This document shows, one piece after another, positions 44,377 through 55,768 of a stretch of DNA of 64,000 nt. The notes beneath the pieces were generated by a model that made no database searches, was not told the origin of the DNA, and saw only the letters and a program-made list of their open reading frames with translations. A program made the translations under genes and the position numbers. This DNA is from Saturnia japonica (Eukaryota; Arthropoda; Insecta; Lepidoptera; Saturniidae), in NCBI GenBank assembly GCA_033032175.1, contig CM065312.1, positions 9,300,001 through 9,364,000 on the forward strand, written 5' to 3'. Within the stretch, counting starts at the first letter, position 1. Every line of letters starts with the position of its first letter.

Positions 44377-45031
44377 TCTATACTAACATAATAAAGCGGA
44401 AAAGTTTTTTTGTCAGACTCACGAGGAATAGTATAGGCTGTATGACACTAGGCTACAATTCCAAGCTAACCTCAAATTTTGAATTTTGTTACGTAAGTCG
44501 GAAGTCGAAACCCTCGCGAACTGCTTTACCCGCGTGCACTGGCTTAATGGTTAATGATAGGTAAATACAATGCTCTACAAAAATATTGACCATTAGTATA
44601 TTAAAAAAAAAGTCAGCGGTAGAATATATCTATCTCATAAACATATGCCACAATAAGGTAATTGTTTGTTGAAGATTAAAAATTCATTTATGAGCATTAT
44701 TTTTAAGCATAGAATATAAACTTTGTCTTTTACATCATGTTAATTGGACACATAGTTTGAGAGATAATTCAACACTCGGCTCGGGTCTATGTGCTATAGT
44801 ATTTCGGTGAAGCTGTAAAAGCCGCAGCAGCTTCAGGTCCTCAAAGGCTAATAGTATAGTCAGTTCTAAAAAAAAAGTCCTATAGTAGTAGTGGCGCGAA
44901 CGAGCCGTGCGATGCGCGATGTGACTATCTGGCCGGGCGATAAAAATATTGTCTATACTGAAGTATTAATAGATCTTCAATTAGTGTTTTCTTCTAAATT
45001 ATATGCGGGTCCAACCGCGGGGCACAGCTAG
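44377..45031 (+). mobile_element. Helitron-like element, family H-A long form, complete ends
   Basis: Begins TCTATACTAACATAATAAAG after A (44376) and ends GGGGCACAGCTAG (CTAG 45028-45031) before T. It is 655 bp with no terminal inverted repeat and no coding capacity. It aligns with 11-1123 through AAGTCGGAAGTCGAAA, ATGCTCTACAAAAATATTGA and GGCTCGGGTCTATGTGCTA. An A-tailed retroposon scrap sits inside at 44808-44873. Confidence 0.75.
44808..44873 (+). mobile_element. 5'-truncated copy of the 32499 retroposon
   Basis: GAAGCTGTAAAAGCCGCAGC, AGGCTAATAGTATAGTCAGT and a 9-A tail match the end of 32499-32807. GTGCTATAGTA before and GTCCTATAGTA after form an 11-bp target duplication with one mismatch. 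The host Helitron at 11-1123 lacks it. Confidence 0.65.
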
Positions 45032-45074
45032 TATTTATAATATATAAACTGGTCTTCACGATGTTACCTAGTCA

Positions 45075-45352
45075 ATGATGGCTCGGTGGCAGTGTTTACA
45101 AACATTGCGGTGATCGACGTGAGTTCGAATCCCTGCATGAGCGCGAGTTTTCGGTGAAGGAAAACATCGTGATTAAACCATAGCATGGTGGTAGTAATAC
45201 TAACTGGCTAACTACCACCCCCATGTTGAAAATCTGTCGCCAACCACCTATAGGTGTGTTCCAGCAGATGCACTTGAGAGCCAGTCTCCCACTAGGCTTA
45301 GCGTGTTACCATCTTGGGCCACATCGTCACTCAAGATCAGGTGAGATAGTGG
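45075..45352 (+). mobile_element. tRNA-headed SINE (SINE-A), copy 3, best preserved
   Basis: Box A-like TGGCTCGGTGG (45079-45089) and box B AGTTCGAATCC (45122-45132) form an internal Pol III promoter. Then come CGGTGAAGGAAAACATCGTG, ACCATAGCATGGTGGTAGTA, GTTGAAAATCTGTCGCCAAC, CACTAGGCTTAGCGTG and ATCTTGGGCCACATCGTC. It defines the family in this window. Confidence 0.75.
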
Positions 45353-45500
45353 TAAAAAGCTAAGCCTATAACGCTCCTTAGAGAACTTATATAGCTTCCT
45401 CAATATTGATGCTATAAAATGAAAAAAAAATATTTCAAATCCGACTAGCAGTACCAGAGATTATCGAGTTCAAACAAAAACAAACAATCCCTAGAGTTTA
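45353..45500 (-). mobile_element. Helitron-like H-A fragment
   Basis: AGCTTCCTCAATATTGATGC, CTATAAAATG, AATCCGACTAGCAGTACCAG and GTTCAAACAAAAACAAACAA are the reverse complement of the H-A 5' half. Confidence 0.55.
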
Positions 45501-46359
45501 ATAATATTTGTATAGATTCTTTTAATAAATTAAAATGAGAATCAATAAGGAGAGAGTAGGAGGTAATATCGCAAATTAATTTATTTATTATGGTTACACG
45601 GGCGCGGGCGGCGGCGGCGAAGTGAAAACTTTTTTTACAAACGCAAACAAAACTACTAGATTTAATGAGAATACTGGGTACATCGTGTCACTTTTGTGAT
45701 GTATGTGTTTGTCTTTTTAGTGTCGGTTGGACACTTTTTCCCATGTAGCGTCCATCCCGCGATATGGAATTTCGTTCCAATATGTCAATTCAGGACTAAA
45801 TAAAAAAAGCAAATTGTAGAAAGTGTTCGGTTATTTCGATTCGTTTAACAATATTGTATGTTTGAGGTACACGGATAACCCAATGGAATTTTTGAGAATG
45901 AGCCTGCTGTGTTTTGGTATCTTCAGAAGTTTGTGGCTGAGTCGTCATTTCATACAAATGGAAATTGGATGTGAAAGTAATTGGAGCGGAGGAGGGAATT
46001 TTTATAAGTAATTGGTGGTCTAATAAGAATATTATTAAGCGCCAATTGTTTTTTACGTGAAGTATTTTTTAATGATAATTGTACCTATTTGTTCTCATTT
46101 TGTATTTAAAACATATAAACATTAATTTTGTTGTATGTAAAGTATTGGTCTTTAGAATATTAAGACAAAAATTAACAAAATGTACCTAATATACATTTGT
46201 CAGTTATCAAAATTCGTCTCGCCAAATCAACAAAATTTCGTCTTGTTTATTAGCTTTGAAAATTTACTGCTGGATACTTTAAAGAAAAAAATTTATCATC
46301 AAATGTTAAATTCATTCAATTGACTTAAGGAGGGGCAGGTATTTTCAAATTGGTATCTC
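45501..46359. other. Stretch with a short GGC-rich tract
   Basis: GGGCGCGGGCGGCGGCGGCG lies at 45600-45619. The 62-codon frame at 45823-46011 is unrecognised. No repeat family seen. Confidence 0.35.
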
Positions 46360-46680
46360 ACACCGTAAGTATGACGTCGCGTTGGCACAATCACTCCCTG
46401 ATTACAACCTTCATCTGTTCCCGATTGTGTTCCGATCAAAGTGATTTCGATCACAAAGGGTTATAAAACGACTAAGTCACCGTTACAAGGGGTTGGTTTT
46501 CGATTAATTGTACTTTAGACATAGTTCGATTGTTTATCTTTAAATAACATGCTTTGACGGCCGATAGAACGGAATAATGGCGCGGAATAGTTGCGGTGGC
46601 CGATTGTTCGATGTGTAATTGTTTTCGTGTTCATTTACTTAGTGGGAATTGATTGTGACATTCGATAAAATGTTACATGT
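46360..46680. promoter_or_regulatory. Candidate conserved non-coding block
   Basis: Non-repetitive, balanced-composition sequence with GATCAAAGTGATTTCGATCA, a word rich in TCF/Pangolin-like ATCAAAG sites, plus a TTATCTTTAAATAA and a GATTAATTG homeodomain-like word. A GTAAGTATG donor word lies at 46366. Role inferred from texture only. Confidence 0.25.
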
Positions 46681-47084
46681 ACATACTGAAGGATTTTATG
46701 AATATCGTTACGAATATCGAGTTATCTTTTATCTATAAAGTGAAGAATTACATGAAGCATAAAATTTATATAAAACAATTAAACAGCCAATCAGATACAT
46801 TAAGCAAGTTTTACTATTTGGCGAAAGTTCTCACGAAGAGGCGCGTCATATTTTAGGATCAACTACTATAGCTCCAGATTCCAGTTACCTTGTGATTTTG
46901 GCCGAGATATTCCTATTATGGACCAAGCAGTATTTAAAAAAAAAAATTGTTAAACTTCTTTGATCAAGGTATGAAAAATTTGTGCAACGTTACATTACGC
47001 GTTACGTTACGGACGATACGTAATGATCTAAAATATATAATGTAAAAATTAAAAGGAGTTTAACTTTAAACGCTTCATCATCAT
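46681..47084. other. Stretch with no recognised gene or repeat
   Basis: A 7-bp stem CATTACG/CGTAATG brackets a CGTTACGTTACGG tract at 46992-47024. Otherwise A+T-rich. Confidence 0.35.
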
Positions 47085-47640
47085 CATCATTTCAGCCGCA
47101 GGACGTCCACTGCTGAACATAGGCCTCCCCCATAGATCTCCAGAGCGACCGATCTTGTGCGGCCTGCACCCAACGGCTCCCAGCGACCTTTATTATGTCG
47201 TCTTTCCATCTAGTGGGGGGCCGTCCTACGCTGCGCTTTCCGGTGCGTGGTCTCCACTCGAGAACCTTTCTGCCCCAACGGCCGTCAGTTCTCCGAACTA
47301 TGTGGCCCGCCCACTGCCACTTCAACTTGCTAATCCTTTTGGCTATGTCGGTTACCTTAGTTTGTCTACGGATCTCCTCATTTCTGATTCGATCTCGTAG
47401 AGAAACACCAAGCATAGCCCTCTCCATAGCTCGCTGAGCGACCTTGAGCTTTCTTATGAGGCCCACAGTGAGCGACCACGTCTCTGTGCCGTATGTCATC
47501 ACTGGCAACACACACTGACTGGTCAAAGACTTTCGTCTTGAGGAACTGAGGTGTTTTGGACGAGAAGACGTCGCGCAGTTTCCCGAACGCTGCCCAGCCG
47601 AGTTGGTTTCGTCGACTGACCTCTTTTTCAAACGCTTGTA
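47085..47640 (-). pseudogene. RTE-type LINE reverse-transcriptase C-terminus, frameshifted
   Basis: From the 5' side the minus strand reads KEVSRRNQLGWAAFGKLRDV and SSKTPQFLKTKVFDQ in one frame. It then reads CVLPVMTYGTETWSLT, AMERAMLGVSLRDRIRNEEI, KLKWQWAGHIVRR and RWKDDIIKVAG in another, ending at a stop near 47092. This is the terminal part of an RTE-clade ORF2, after the polymerase core. The shift coincides with a tandem CAGT (CAGTCAGT near 47512-47519), a 4-bp duplication. The 3' UTR ends in the ATGATGATG tail typical of the clade (47080-47092). 5' truncated at about 47640; not functional. Confidence 0.9.
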
Positions 47641-47754
47641 AAGGTTAAAACACTTTTTTTAAATATGATTTGGTTTGTTTCCAGTCTAGTAACAATTTGC
47701 ACCGTACAGTTATGTATATCATGTACCTAATCATTATTAAAACAGGCAATGCAC

Positions 47755-47868
47755 GCTATTCCGTCTCCGCAAATGGTAGGCAGGTGCTGGTACCTAGTGA
47801 GCGAGGCGGCGCACGCGCACACCGACGCGTAATTAAGTCAATGCGATTCCAAACGCGCGCGCTGGAAA
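47755..47868 (+). other. CpG-rich segment ending in a splice donor, possible first exon
   Basis: GAGCGAGGCGGCGCACGCGCA and a CCAAACGCGCGCGCTGG segment make this one of the most CpG-dense spots in the window. It ends GGAAA|GTGAGT (donor 47869-47874). CpG density plus a consensus donor suggest a 5' exon near a promoter, but no transcription start motif is clear. An old G+C-rich repeat is the alternative. Confidence 0.25.
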
Positions 47869-47874
47869 GTGAGT

Positions 47875-48319
47875 GGCTGATTCAATAAGAAACATGGTAA
47901 CGCAACTGCCGTCTGTTAGCTATAGGGTTGGAAATTTTATATTGACTTTAAATAAAGTATCTAGTTACAAAGTGTATCGAGTATAATGAAACCCATTGAG
48001 TTGTAAATTATTTTTTAGGAGGGTTAAACTTTTTATTTTATTATTATTTCTACATCGCTCTGTAACCATTTTATGATATTACTTAGTAATTTAGTTTAAC
48101 AATATTAATAATAAAATAAATAAATTAATTCAATATTTTAAGTATTAGAAAATTATAGTATGTATACTAAAATCGACTGGTAGGTACAATTTATACACCG
48201 TTATGATAATTTATTTATCTACATGGGAAATTCTTTAGCGTTTTAACGATTATGTAATAAACAACATATTATTGTAAGAATAATAATTAGGACAAAGCTT
48301 GATTATTATAAAATATATA
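47875..48319. other. A+T-rich stretch without recognised features
   Basis: No repeat family or frame of note. Confidence 0.4.
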
Positions 48320-48360
48320 CACTCATGGACAAATTTAGAGCAACGAAAAAAAGGGGTGTA
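48320..48360 (+). mobile_element. Tc1-type left inverted repeat, solo
   Basis: CACTCATGGACAAATTTAGA GCAACGAAAAAAAGGGGTG after TA matches the class of Tc1 termini beginning CACTCATGGACAAA. It differs from the 27131 element. I found no matching right end, so this is a truncated copy. Confidence 0.45.
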
Positions 48361-49044
48361 AAACAAAATATCATGGATATTTGTAGCAATTAAGTATATA
48401 TATTAATTCGGATTTTACTTATTATTCGTTAATTTAAAATTGCAAACGTCGAAAAAACAAACGGTCAATTGACATAAATTAACCTAAATTAAGAAAATCA
48501 GTAAAAAATCCACTTACATTTTATTCATATATTCTTTTATTATTTCCTAGGAAAAGTTATAGCGTGGGCTGTAATCAGTAATTAGTAATACCTCCTCTAG
48601 TTATACCTACCCCTAATATTCGAAAGATATTTTGCGATAAAGAGTAATAAATATCTTTGTATAAGCATTATGTAGTGATAAATCGTGCCAGCCCTATTAA
48701 TTAGAACGTGAAGCACGTCGCGAATTCCTTCTCTTTTTGCAAGTCTATTGCCAATGATGCACTTAGAATGCAATGACAATACCTACTTAGGCCTTAGTGT
48801 GTCAGATGCAATTAATTATTTTTAGCTTGGATTAGCCTCTGAGTTAAGAACTCGTTAGAAACAAGTTTAATGATAACATTTTTATGTCATAATATAATAT
48901 TAATATATACCCATACTCTGCTGTTTATACTTATTACTTTACTTATATACTTTATTGTAATCTCGTATTTAATGTGTGTTGTATTAATTATGTCCGTATT
49001 TTCATTATCAAGTAAATGTTCTTTTTTTCTGTTTCACCCGCTCG
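48361..49044. other. A+T-rich stretch without recognised features
   Basis: The first 150 bases may be the remainder of the Tc1-like copy. The frames at 48597-49070 are unsupported. Confidence 0.35.
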
Positions 49045-49190
49045 CTTCGCATACTTGCCAGATTGCTTGAAGTTTGTGGTTACTGCTTCGTTCCTTAGGT
49101 GCATAGCGTTAAGATATATAGGTGAGAACCTATTTAACTCAGGACTTATTTTTCTAATCTGACTGGTAGTTGAGATTAGCACGTTTAAAT
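49045..49190 (-). mobile_element. Helitron-like H-A fragment
   Basis: ACTTGCCAGATTGCTTGAAG, GTGGTTACTGCTTCGTTCCT and ATCTGACTGGTAGTTGAGAT are reverse complements of H-A internal blocks. Confidence 0.55.
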
Positions 49191-49969
49191 AAAAAAGAAA
49201 AACTATCCAGCTTTATAATATTTCAACCCATTGTTCAACCCCTCAGTATTAGTTATACGCATGATGAAGCAATTAATTATAATTTGGGTATAAATAGCGA
49301 AGGTCACGTTTTTCGGTCGGTCGAACTAAATTAACAGTTGAGGTGGATTGGTCAAAGTATTGAAAATTGACTCTAACTACCGGAAAAAAATGTACTTTAA
49401 CATGCATGACACATATTTCACTAGTATCTAGCTATGAAAACAAAAAATACACAGTGGCATTCCTGAAAAGCTTAAAAATACTAAAATAAAATTTGCGCAA
49501 ATTTTATGTAATGAAATCTTTAACTAATACGATTTTACTTTCAGTGACCTTAATCCATAATAAACCTAAAATCAACAAAGCCTAAGAGGAAACGAAAATA
49601 ATAGAGATTATTTTACGCAAAAAACTAAGTTAACAAAAAATATTTTTTTTGTAAACACCATAATCCGATCGAGATAAGAAATTATGACGGCCAAGTGCTC
49701 CTCCTTTTACAAATATCAAGATGGTTTTCTATACTATAAATAGTCTTTAATACTATCATAATACCATAACTCATCTATCTACTCCGTCTGTTGTTGCCAC
49801 GCAATTAGGCGAAAAAAGATAAGACAAATAAAAAGTGCATGCCCCCGACAGATGTTGGCGCGCACTAGTGATGAGCGACCGAGACAGGACGACAGGTGCA
49901 TACGATAGGGCTGTCTCAACTTTGTTCCGAATAGTACAGAATAATTTTATCTTTTAAATATCATCATTT
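49191..49969. other. Stretch with no recognised gene or repeat
   Basis: 49840-49915 is G+C-richer (CCCCGACAGATGTTGGCGCG; GAGCGACCGAGACAGGACGA). Identity unknown. Confidence 0.35.
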
Positions 49970-50227
49970 AAATATATAGATTATTATAAAATTCAAGAGA
50001 TTGTTTGTTTGATTGTTTGAACGCGCTAATATCTGGAACTACCAGCCAAATTTGAATTTTTTTTTTCATTTTATAGCCTAATTATAGAAGAAACGACTTC
50101 AGCCTATGAGTCCAAGGAGTGGAGCAGTAACCATGAAACTCAAGCAGTCTGGGCCTATATGGTTGCGTTGGTGGCAACGCAGTGGTCGAATAAATTTACC
50201 ACGGGTGAAACCATAGGACACAGCTAG
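49970..50227 (+). mobile_element. Helitron-like element, family H-A, short form
   Basis: TTGAACGCGCTAATATCTGG, AACTACCAGCCAAATTTGAA, GGAGCAGTAACCATGAAACT and GGTGAAACCATAGGACACAG, then CTAG (50224-50227) before T. The 5' TC end is not certain. Confidence 0.7.
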
Positions 50228-52596
50228 TTATAAATGTATTCCAGGCAAATTCTCAGTTTATCGTTTATCAGCGTTTGATTTTAAACTCCAATAACCGCTT
50301 AAAGGTTTAATAGATCCAACGATATATCAAACCAAGCAATTAAAACTAATTACTATAGTTTCACAGTAATTTGTCCAACTGACGCATTAGTGGGTCGATA
50401 GAACTGCTCTTCGACTAATGAGTTATCCCACGCAATTATTGCTGTATAGATTTTAACCCTCAGACTTGAGTATATGTTAAGTCACTAATTGATTTGAAAC
50501 CCAAGACGTCTAAACGTTAACTGGAATTTCCAGATTCTAGTTTATAAAATGCAAAATTTTTAAGTAACGTATTTGTAATTATTTAGAAAACTGTTATATT
50601 CTATTGAAATATTAACTTCTAAATATCTCATTTGTAAAACGCTTTGCTCTATAATTAATTACTCTATAATTGCTCTATAATTTAGGTAGTAACCTAAATG
50701 CACCTAAGGTGGGAAACTCGTGTAGTGCTTTTATACCTACCTTACATAATTTCAACATATATTTATTAATTTTCATGGCATTTTACGTGATTATAGTAAC
50801 GGTAAAGTAAATTCGAAATAATAAGACAGTATGTAAATATCGGGTCGCCTCAAAATAACTCTAATATTTTTAATAGTAGTGACCTTTAAAAACAAATTGA
50901 CTAAGTAGTAAACTATTAGTAACTTAGTAAATTACTAAGTAATAAAAATAAATTACAAGTTGAATATACGTTTTAGATAATAGCTAAAACATTGACACTG
51001 GCAAATATTACGACAAACGTCATTTGAAAAAAAAAAAAAATTTTATGTAACAGGCAATAAATACAAACGTGAGCAAAGTAGAGATGTGGTTGGGAGTGAT
51101 AGTGATAATCATGAACATCAGAAGAATTTAAAATAAAGTAAACTGTTTAAATAAATGGCCTTTTTAAATAAAAAGTTATGGTTTAAATATGTTAAGCAGT
51201 CAAATTATAAAAATAAGCTGTAAAGATGTTTTGATATTTTGATTTATACTTGGTACCGTTAATATTCCTAATTACAATAGCTACCAATTTGTATAATTAA
51301 AAAAAAAAATGTTTCTTTTTTCAATCTGTAACCGTTGCCCTTTTTACTATTTATTTCAATTACATTTTCAATGAAAATAAAATGCTTCAATTAAAGTATT
51401 TTGATATTAATGGTACGGAAGCAACCCTATGTGTATAATCGATCTATCGACTTTGCGACCGCTTTTTGGCCGCGTGCTAATCGACCTACTAAGTAGTCGG
51501 GCGACTTGTTGTTAATTCAGTCTACCGAAGACAAATGCTAACACCTTCTGCGGTACCGCATCCGCTAGGTTTCTATATGAATGTGTGTCGTTTCCTACAG
51601 TTTCTTTGTATTAACTATCCTCTCCAGGTGTGTGATGAAATTCAAGTATATGAAGTACGCTGCGAGTTGGATTCCTACTATGGTAATCTAAATTTTTTTA
51701 TTAGGTTCGGTTTTCTGGTTTGGAAAGATGCCCCGTTTAACTATATTATTAAATAATTATAACTAAATATTATTTTTTTATTTTAATTAATATTCTTCTC
51801 AGCATGTAAAAATGGACCCACCCCACACCCATTAATAAGTTACTAAAAGAGCCAAGAACATTGTATATTTCATATACATATAATGATATTTATCAGTATA
51901 AATAAAAATTAAATGCTTTTTGTTGATGGGCTCATCACTTAAAACAAGGGCTGTAATCCGAATAAGGTTTATGAAGAAACAAAAAATTGATAAGATTTTG
52001 ATCGATATTGGAAAATTCTGGAAATTTAAAAATCACTTTTTCCTATTGGATTCGTTTATGATGTCAAAACTATAATATCGAACATTCGAAATACGTAAAA
52101 CTTTTATGTTTTGTTCGATAAGGTCCTGAAAAATTTTAGCAAATGTAAATCGGTATAGGTGGGCGCGTGGGCGAGTTATTGACTATTGGAAAGGCCAAAA
52201 CACCGTTTACCCGGTAATTATTAATGTAAAGAATCCTTGTTGTCAGTAAAATGTTGTGACAACTGATCCAATCAAATAATTAATTAGGGCCAGTATTTGC
52301 ACCTAAGAATCAACCTTCAGAACATAGAAATTTAATTTTTTTGTATTATTTATGTATTATGTATGATTTATAACATGTATTGTGCATGTATTATTTATAT
52401 CATATCTAGTAATTATTTAAAAATGTCGTTTATTTTCTGAAAAACGTATTTTTGTATTTCTAACCTAACAAAATGTTCGTTATTATTCACAAACGTCCAA
52501 GAGTCGGTTCAAGTTTGGGCAAAAAATAAAATTGTGATCCAAATGTATTTGAATATAAAGCAATCTCAACAAAGACATTCCCTAAGTCCGGCTTAC
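50228..52596. other. Long stretch with no recognised gene
   Basis: Contains a 19-bp palindrome ACTTAGTAA-A-TTACTAAGT (50922-50940) and a perfect TGCGGTACCGCA palindrome (51549-51560). A moderately G+C patch lies at 51430-51560. The 73-codon frame at 51535-51756 is unrecognised. No transposon family seen. Confidence 0.35.
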
Positions 52597-52711
52597 GTCG
52601 CCGGCCGCGAGCATGCCGCGCAACCCCCGACCCCCCCGCGCCCTTGTTTAATTCCATTAAAGCACCCTTTTTATCTTTTTCGCTTTTATCTTTCCCCACT
52701 ATTAGATTACT
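52597..52711 (-). other. Candidate promoter and first coding exon
   Basis: On the minus strand TTCAGTAA (TCAGT at plus 52709-52713) fits the arthropod initiator. A 54-nt leader leads to ATG (plus 52655-52657), then a CpG-rich open frame MELNKGAGGSGVARHARGRR and the donor C|GTAAGC (plus 52591-52596). Initiator, leader, start codon, CpG-rich exon and donor occur in the expected order. The peptide is Gly/Arg-rich and unrecognised. The same frame runs further in both directions, so coding is not proved. Confidence 0.3.
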
Positions 52712-52813
52712 GAACAAAATGGCGTGCAAGAGACACACGCAATCTTTCGCCGTTAATTCACCTCTATCTGTTACGGTATTACCGTTTCTGTGAATGGTTT
52801 CTTTATTTAAACA

Positions 52814-53026
52814 CTAGCAACCGCCCGCGACTTCGTTCGTGTTAATTACAATATAAAGAGTAAAAAATAGCCTCTAACACTACTGAGGATTACCAACTAT
52901 GAGATTGTCCTTGGATAATATAGCTACTGTTAGTGAAAAAATTTAACAATGGTATCAGATCTAGACCAGAGGTTAATTATCTCCTACAAACATACAAACT
53001 TTAGCTCTTTATATTAGTAGTATAGA
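52814..53026 (-). mobile_element. Helitron-like element, family H-B, complete ends
   Basis: Minus strand: TCTATACTACTAATATAAAG after A, then TTTGTATGTTTGTAGGAGAT, and the end GTCGCGGGCGGTTGCTAG before T. 213 bp, no inverted termini, no coding capacity. Confidence 0.7.
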
Positions 53027-53224
53027 TTGCATAATATTGTTTGTACAAAAATCGTCTATACTCGTCTTTGTATGTTCTGTATTAGTAAGTTGTATTATCA
53101 TGCGCCAAATGATTTGTCACTCATAAATTATTTTAATTAAATATATTGTGTTACAAGTGACATTATTATCCAAATGATATTTTTAGCGTAATAAACATCA
53201 TTAGATTACTTGCATCTTCGCGTA

Positions 53225-53515
53225 TTAAATTTATTCGACTAATTCTCCGTCGAGCCACCGCGGTACCACCAGGCGCCATTACAACCTTAAAGCCTATTAT
53301 TGTTCTGACTTCCCGTACTTGCCTACAGCGGCTACAGCTTGTCAGATTGCCTGACGTTCATGGTTACTTCTTTGCTCCTTAAGGTCGTAGCGTGAAGTTA
53401 TAAGTATAGTCTCGACCTTCCTCAGTAAATATGCTATAAAATACGAAAAGAGAAACAAATTTGTCTGGAAGTACCAGTGTATAGTGTGTTCAGACAAGCA
53501 AACGAACAAAAATAT
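53225..53515 (-). mobile_element. Helitron-like element, family H-A, decayed 3' end
   Basis: TATTAAATTTATTCGACTAA, CCCGTACTTGCCTACAGCGG, GTCAGATTGCCTGACGTTCA and GGAAGTACCAGTGTATAGTG are reverse complements of H-A blocks. Confidence 0.6.
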
Positions 53516-54544
53516 GTCATATCATAGTCCTAGGGAAAAACTTTGCTGGGTAACTCATTCCAAAACTTAAGCGTACCTATACGACAAGAAAGTTCTAGAG
53601 AAGTCTAAATAAAATTTCAGATTCTTTAAATTACCTATCAATTAGTTACAATATATTTGGTATTAGAATGTGGTTAGTTCAGTAGTACCAACACAATATT
53701 ACCAAAACCCTTAATTGTTTCATAAGACGCCATGTTACCCGTATCGAAAGTTAACACAAGGTAAATATATCGAATCTAAATAGGGCTCCGCACCTACGCA
53801 TTTTCCTCCCCTTTAACCGCATCACTTTAACACGTATCACGTAACGCGTAAACAACGGCTTCAATTCAATTTAAACTGTTCCACTAACGGAGTGATGTCT
53901 AACAAACTGTCAAAGTAACATCGGTGTAGTTTAAATGACGTTCTCAAATTGAAATACTTGCTATGAGTGGAGGCAGACGGTTTATTTGGCTCGAGAGCTC
54001 TGTACACGATTTATTACTCAACTGACACACGAATTCTGTATGAAAGATAACAGATGTGTTTATAATTATATAATCTGTTGTTATAATCGTATTATTGTTA
54101 CCATCACAATTTTGCTACTGAACCCTAAATTATAGAGCAACTTGTAGATAAAGTTCTATAAAATTTCTGCGTTCTTAAACCTAAAACTATTTGCTTCGCT
54201 TCCTCCAATACAATTATTTCTTCTAATGTCGTTACTGTATGTACAAAAAAACATAGATACCTTTGAACTTGTTCTTCTCCTTTAATTTAAGAGCTTAGTT
54301 CTTGTCATAAGTTTTTCTTTTGACCTCTAGATACGACACGACTCCCACTTTATCTTTCACTTGATAGAAAAAGCTTCGTCTAGGTCTTCTTCTTCATCGT
54401 TTTCCTTCAATTTCTGATACTAAAATTGTTTTAGGACTTGGACTTGTTAGGCAGGCAAAATTTTAATATTTGAAATACAAAATAGTCTTTTAGAGTATGT
54501 CTAAACATATAATAGTTTTTTGGATTCTACTATAAACTTGTTAA
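53516..54544. other. Stretch with no recognised gene
   Basis: 53790-53960 is mixed and non-repetitive (CACGTATCACGTAACGCGTA). A CTTCTTCTTC-rich part lies at 54385-54415. Nothing else supported. Confidence 0.35.
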
Positions 54545-54665
54545 GCACATTACCAATTTGCCGGATAATAAAGTTCAAGACTTATGTAAAGCATGTTTTA
54601 TAGTCGAAAGGGTAACTTATTGGATGTCTGGATGTGACTCCCTCTGTGCATCCGTTAAAAGATAC
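54545..54665 (+). pseudogene. LINE C-terminal scrap related to 24935-25345
   Basis: ACATTACCAATTTGCCGGAT, AGTTCAAGACTTATGTAAAGC, ATTGGATGTCTGGATGTGAC and CCCTCTGTGCATCCGTTAA parallel the last part of the other copy in the same order, with shifts and stops. Confidence 0.45.
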
Positions 54666-54788
54666 AGTACCTTATATTATAACAGTTTATATAACTAATA
54701 TTATATTAAAACTTAACTTATATATTATAACTTATATTATTACAGCATTATAATGATACAGTTTATATATATGTATATCTATAAATAA

Positions 54789-55076
54789 TCTATACAAATA
54801 AATTTTTTTTTCAGTATTTTTTTTTGGTGTTTTTTTTGAATGCGCTAATCAGATTTTAAAATCCTTTTTACATTTTATAGCCTATTTATTGAGGAAGGTT
54901 AAATACTATATAACTTCACGCTACAACACTAAAGAGAGGAGTAGTAACAATGATCGTCAAGTAATCTGGCAAGCTGTAGGCAGCAAGTACGGGAATTGAG
55001 AACAATGAGAGGCTACACGTTGGTGAAGAGTTGGTCCAATAAATTTAACACGGATGAAACCGTGTGGCACTGCTAG
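54789..55076 (+). mobile_element. Helitron-like element, family H-A, short form, complete ends
   Basis: TCTATACAAATAAATTTTTT after A, then TTTATTGAGGAAGGTTAAAT, ATGATCGTCAAGTAATCTGG, GTTGGTCCAATAAATTTAAC and GGCACTGCTAG (CTAG 55073-55076) before T. 288 bp. Confidence 0.7.
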
Positions 55077-55768
55077 TATATTGATGAGCAAGATCTAGGT
55101 TCTTACCGGCTTTTCTCTATAACTGACATGTTTTGCGAAGCAGTAGTAGTGTTTCGTGTTTCGACATCCATTTGATTTTGATAATTAATTTAAGAAATTA
55201 AAACATATTTTCAATATTAGAGATAACGGTCGATAAGATCACAACAGATCGGTCACTTAAAACTCAAAGGCAACTATAAAATTACTAATCAACTTGCGGT
55301 AGGACCGAACGTCGGATGTCTCCAGTTTTCTCGGGAAGGCTTATGTATTATACAAGAAGCTTGAAATCTCTACATTCACCAGATACATAAATATGGCTAC
55401 GCCTAAAGTTCCTCGGTGTGTAAATTAAAGTGATAGTCAAACTTACCACTCGCTCGATTAGTGTAAATAACACAACTAATTTCTAATATGTTACGTTAAC
55501 GGCACTTACATAAGTTCTACGTTGCCGGTAAATTTTCAAAGTAGGCGTAGTTACTTAAGTTACTTGGTTGTTTCAACTTTATCATATGATGCAGAGTATG
55601 AATAAAAGTAAAAAACCCCATGCGAGGTTTTAAAATGTTACTGTCTATACCTGTATTTCAAAGTATACGTACTTTAAATTGAATTAAAAAGTATCATTTT
55701 TCAAATGGGAACAAATTTTATCTTAATAATTTTGTCAAGTTTAAAAGTTATGTTTTATAAACATTCTT
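55077..55768. other. Stretch with no recognised gene or repeat
   Basis: Mixed A+T-rich DNA leading into the splice-site cluster at 55769. Confidence 0.4.

Noticed and set aside
45075..45140. Possible tRNA gene
   Set aside because: The same head is part of a multi-copy SINE; no cloverleaf closes.
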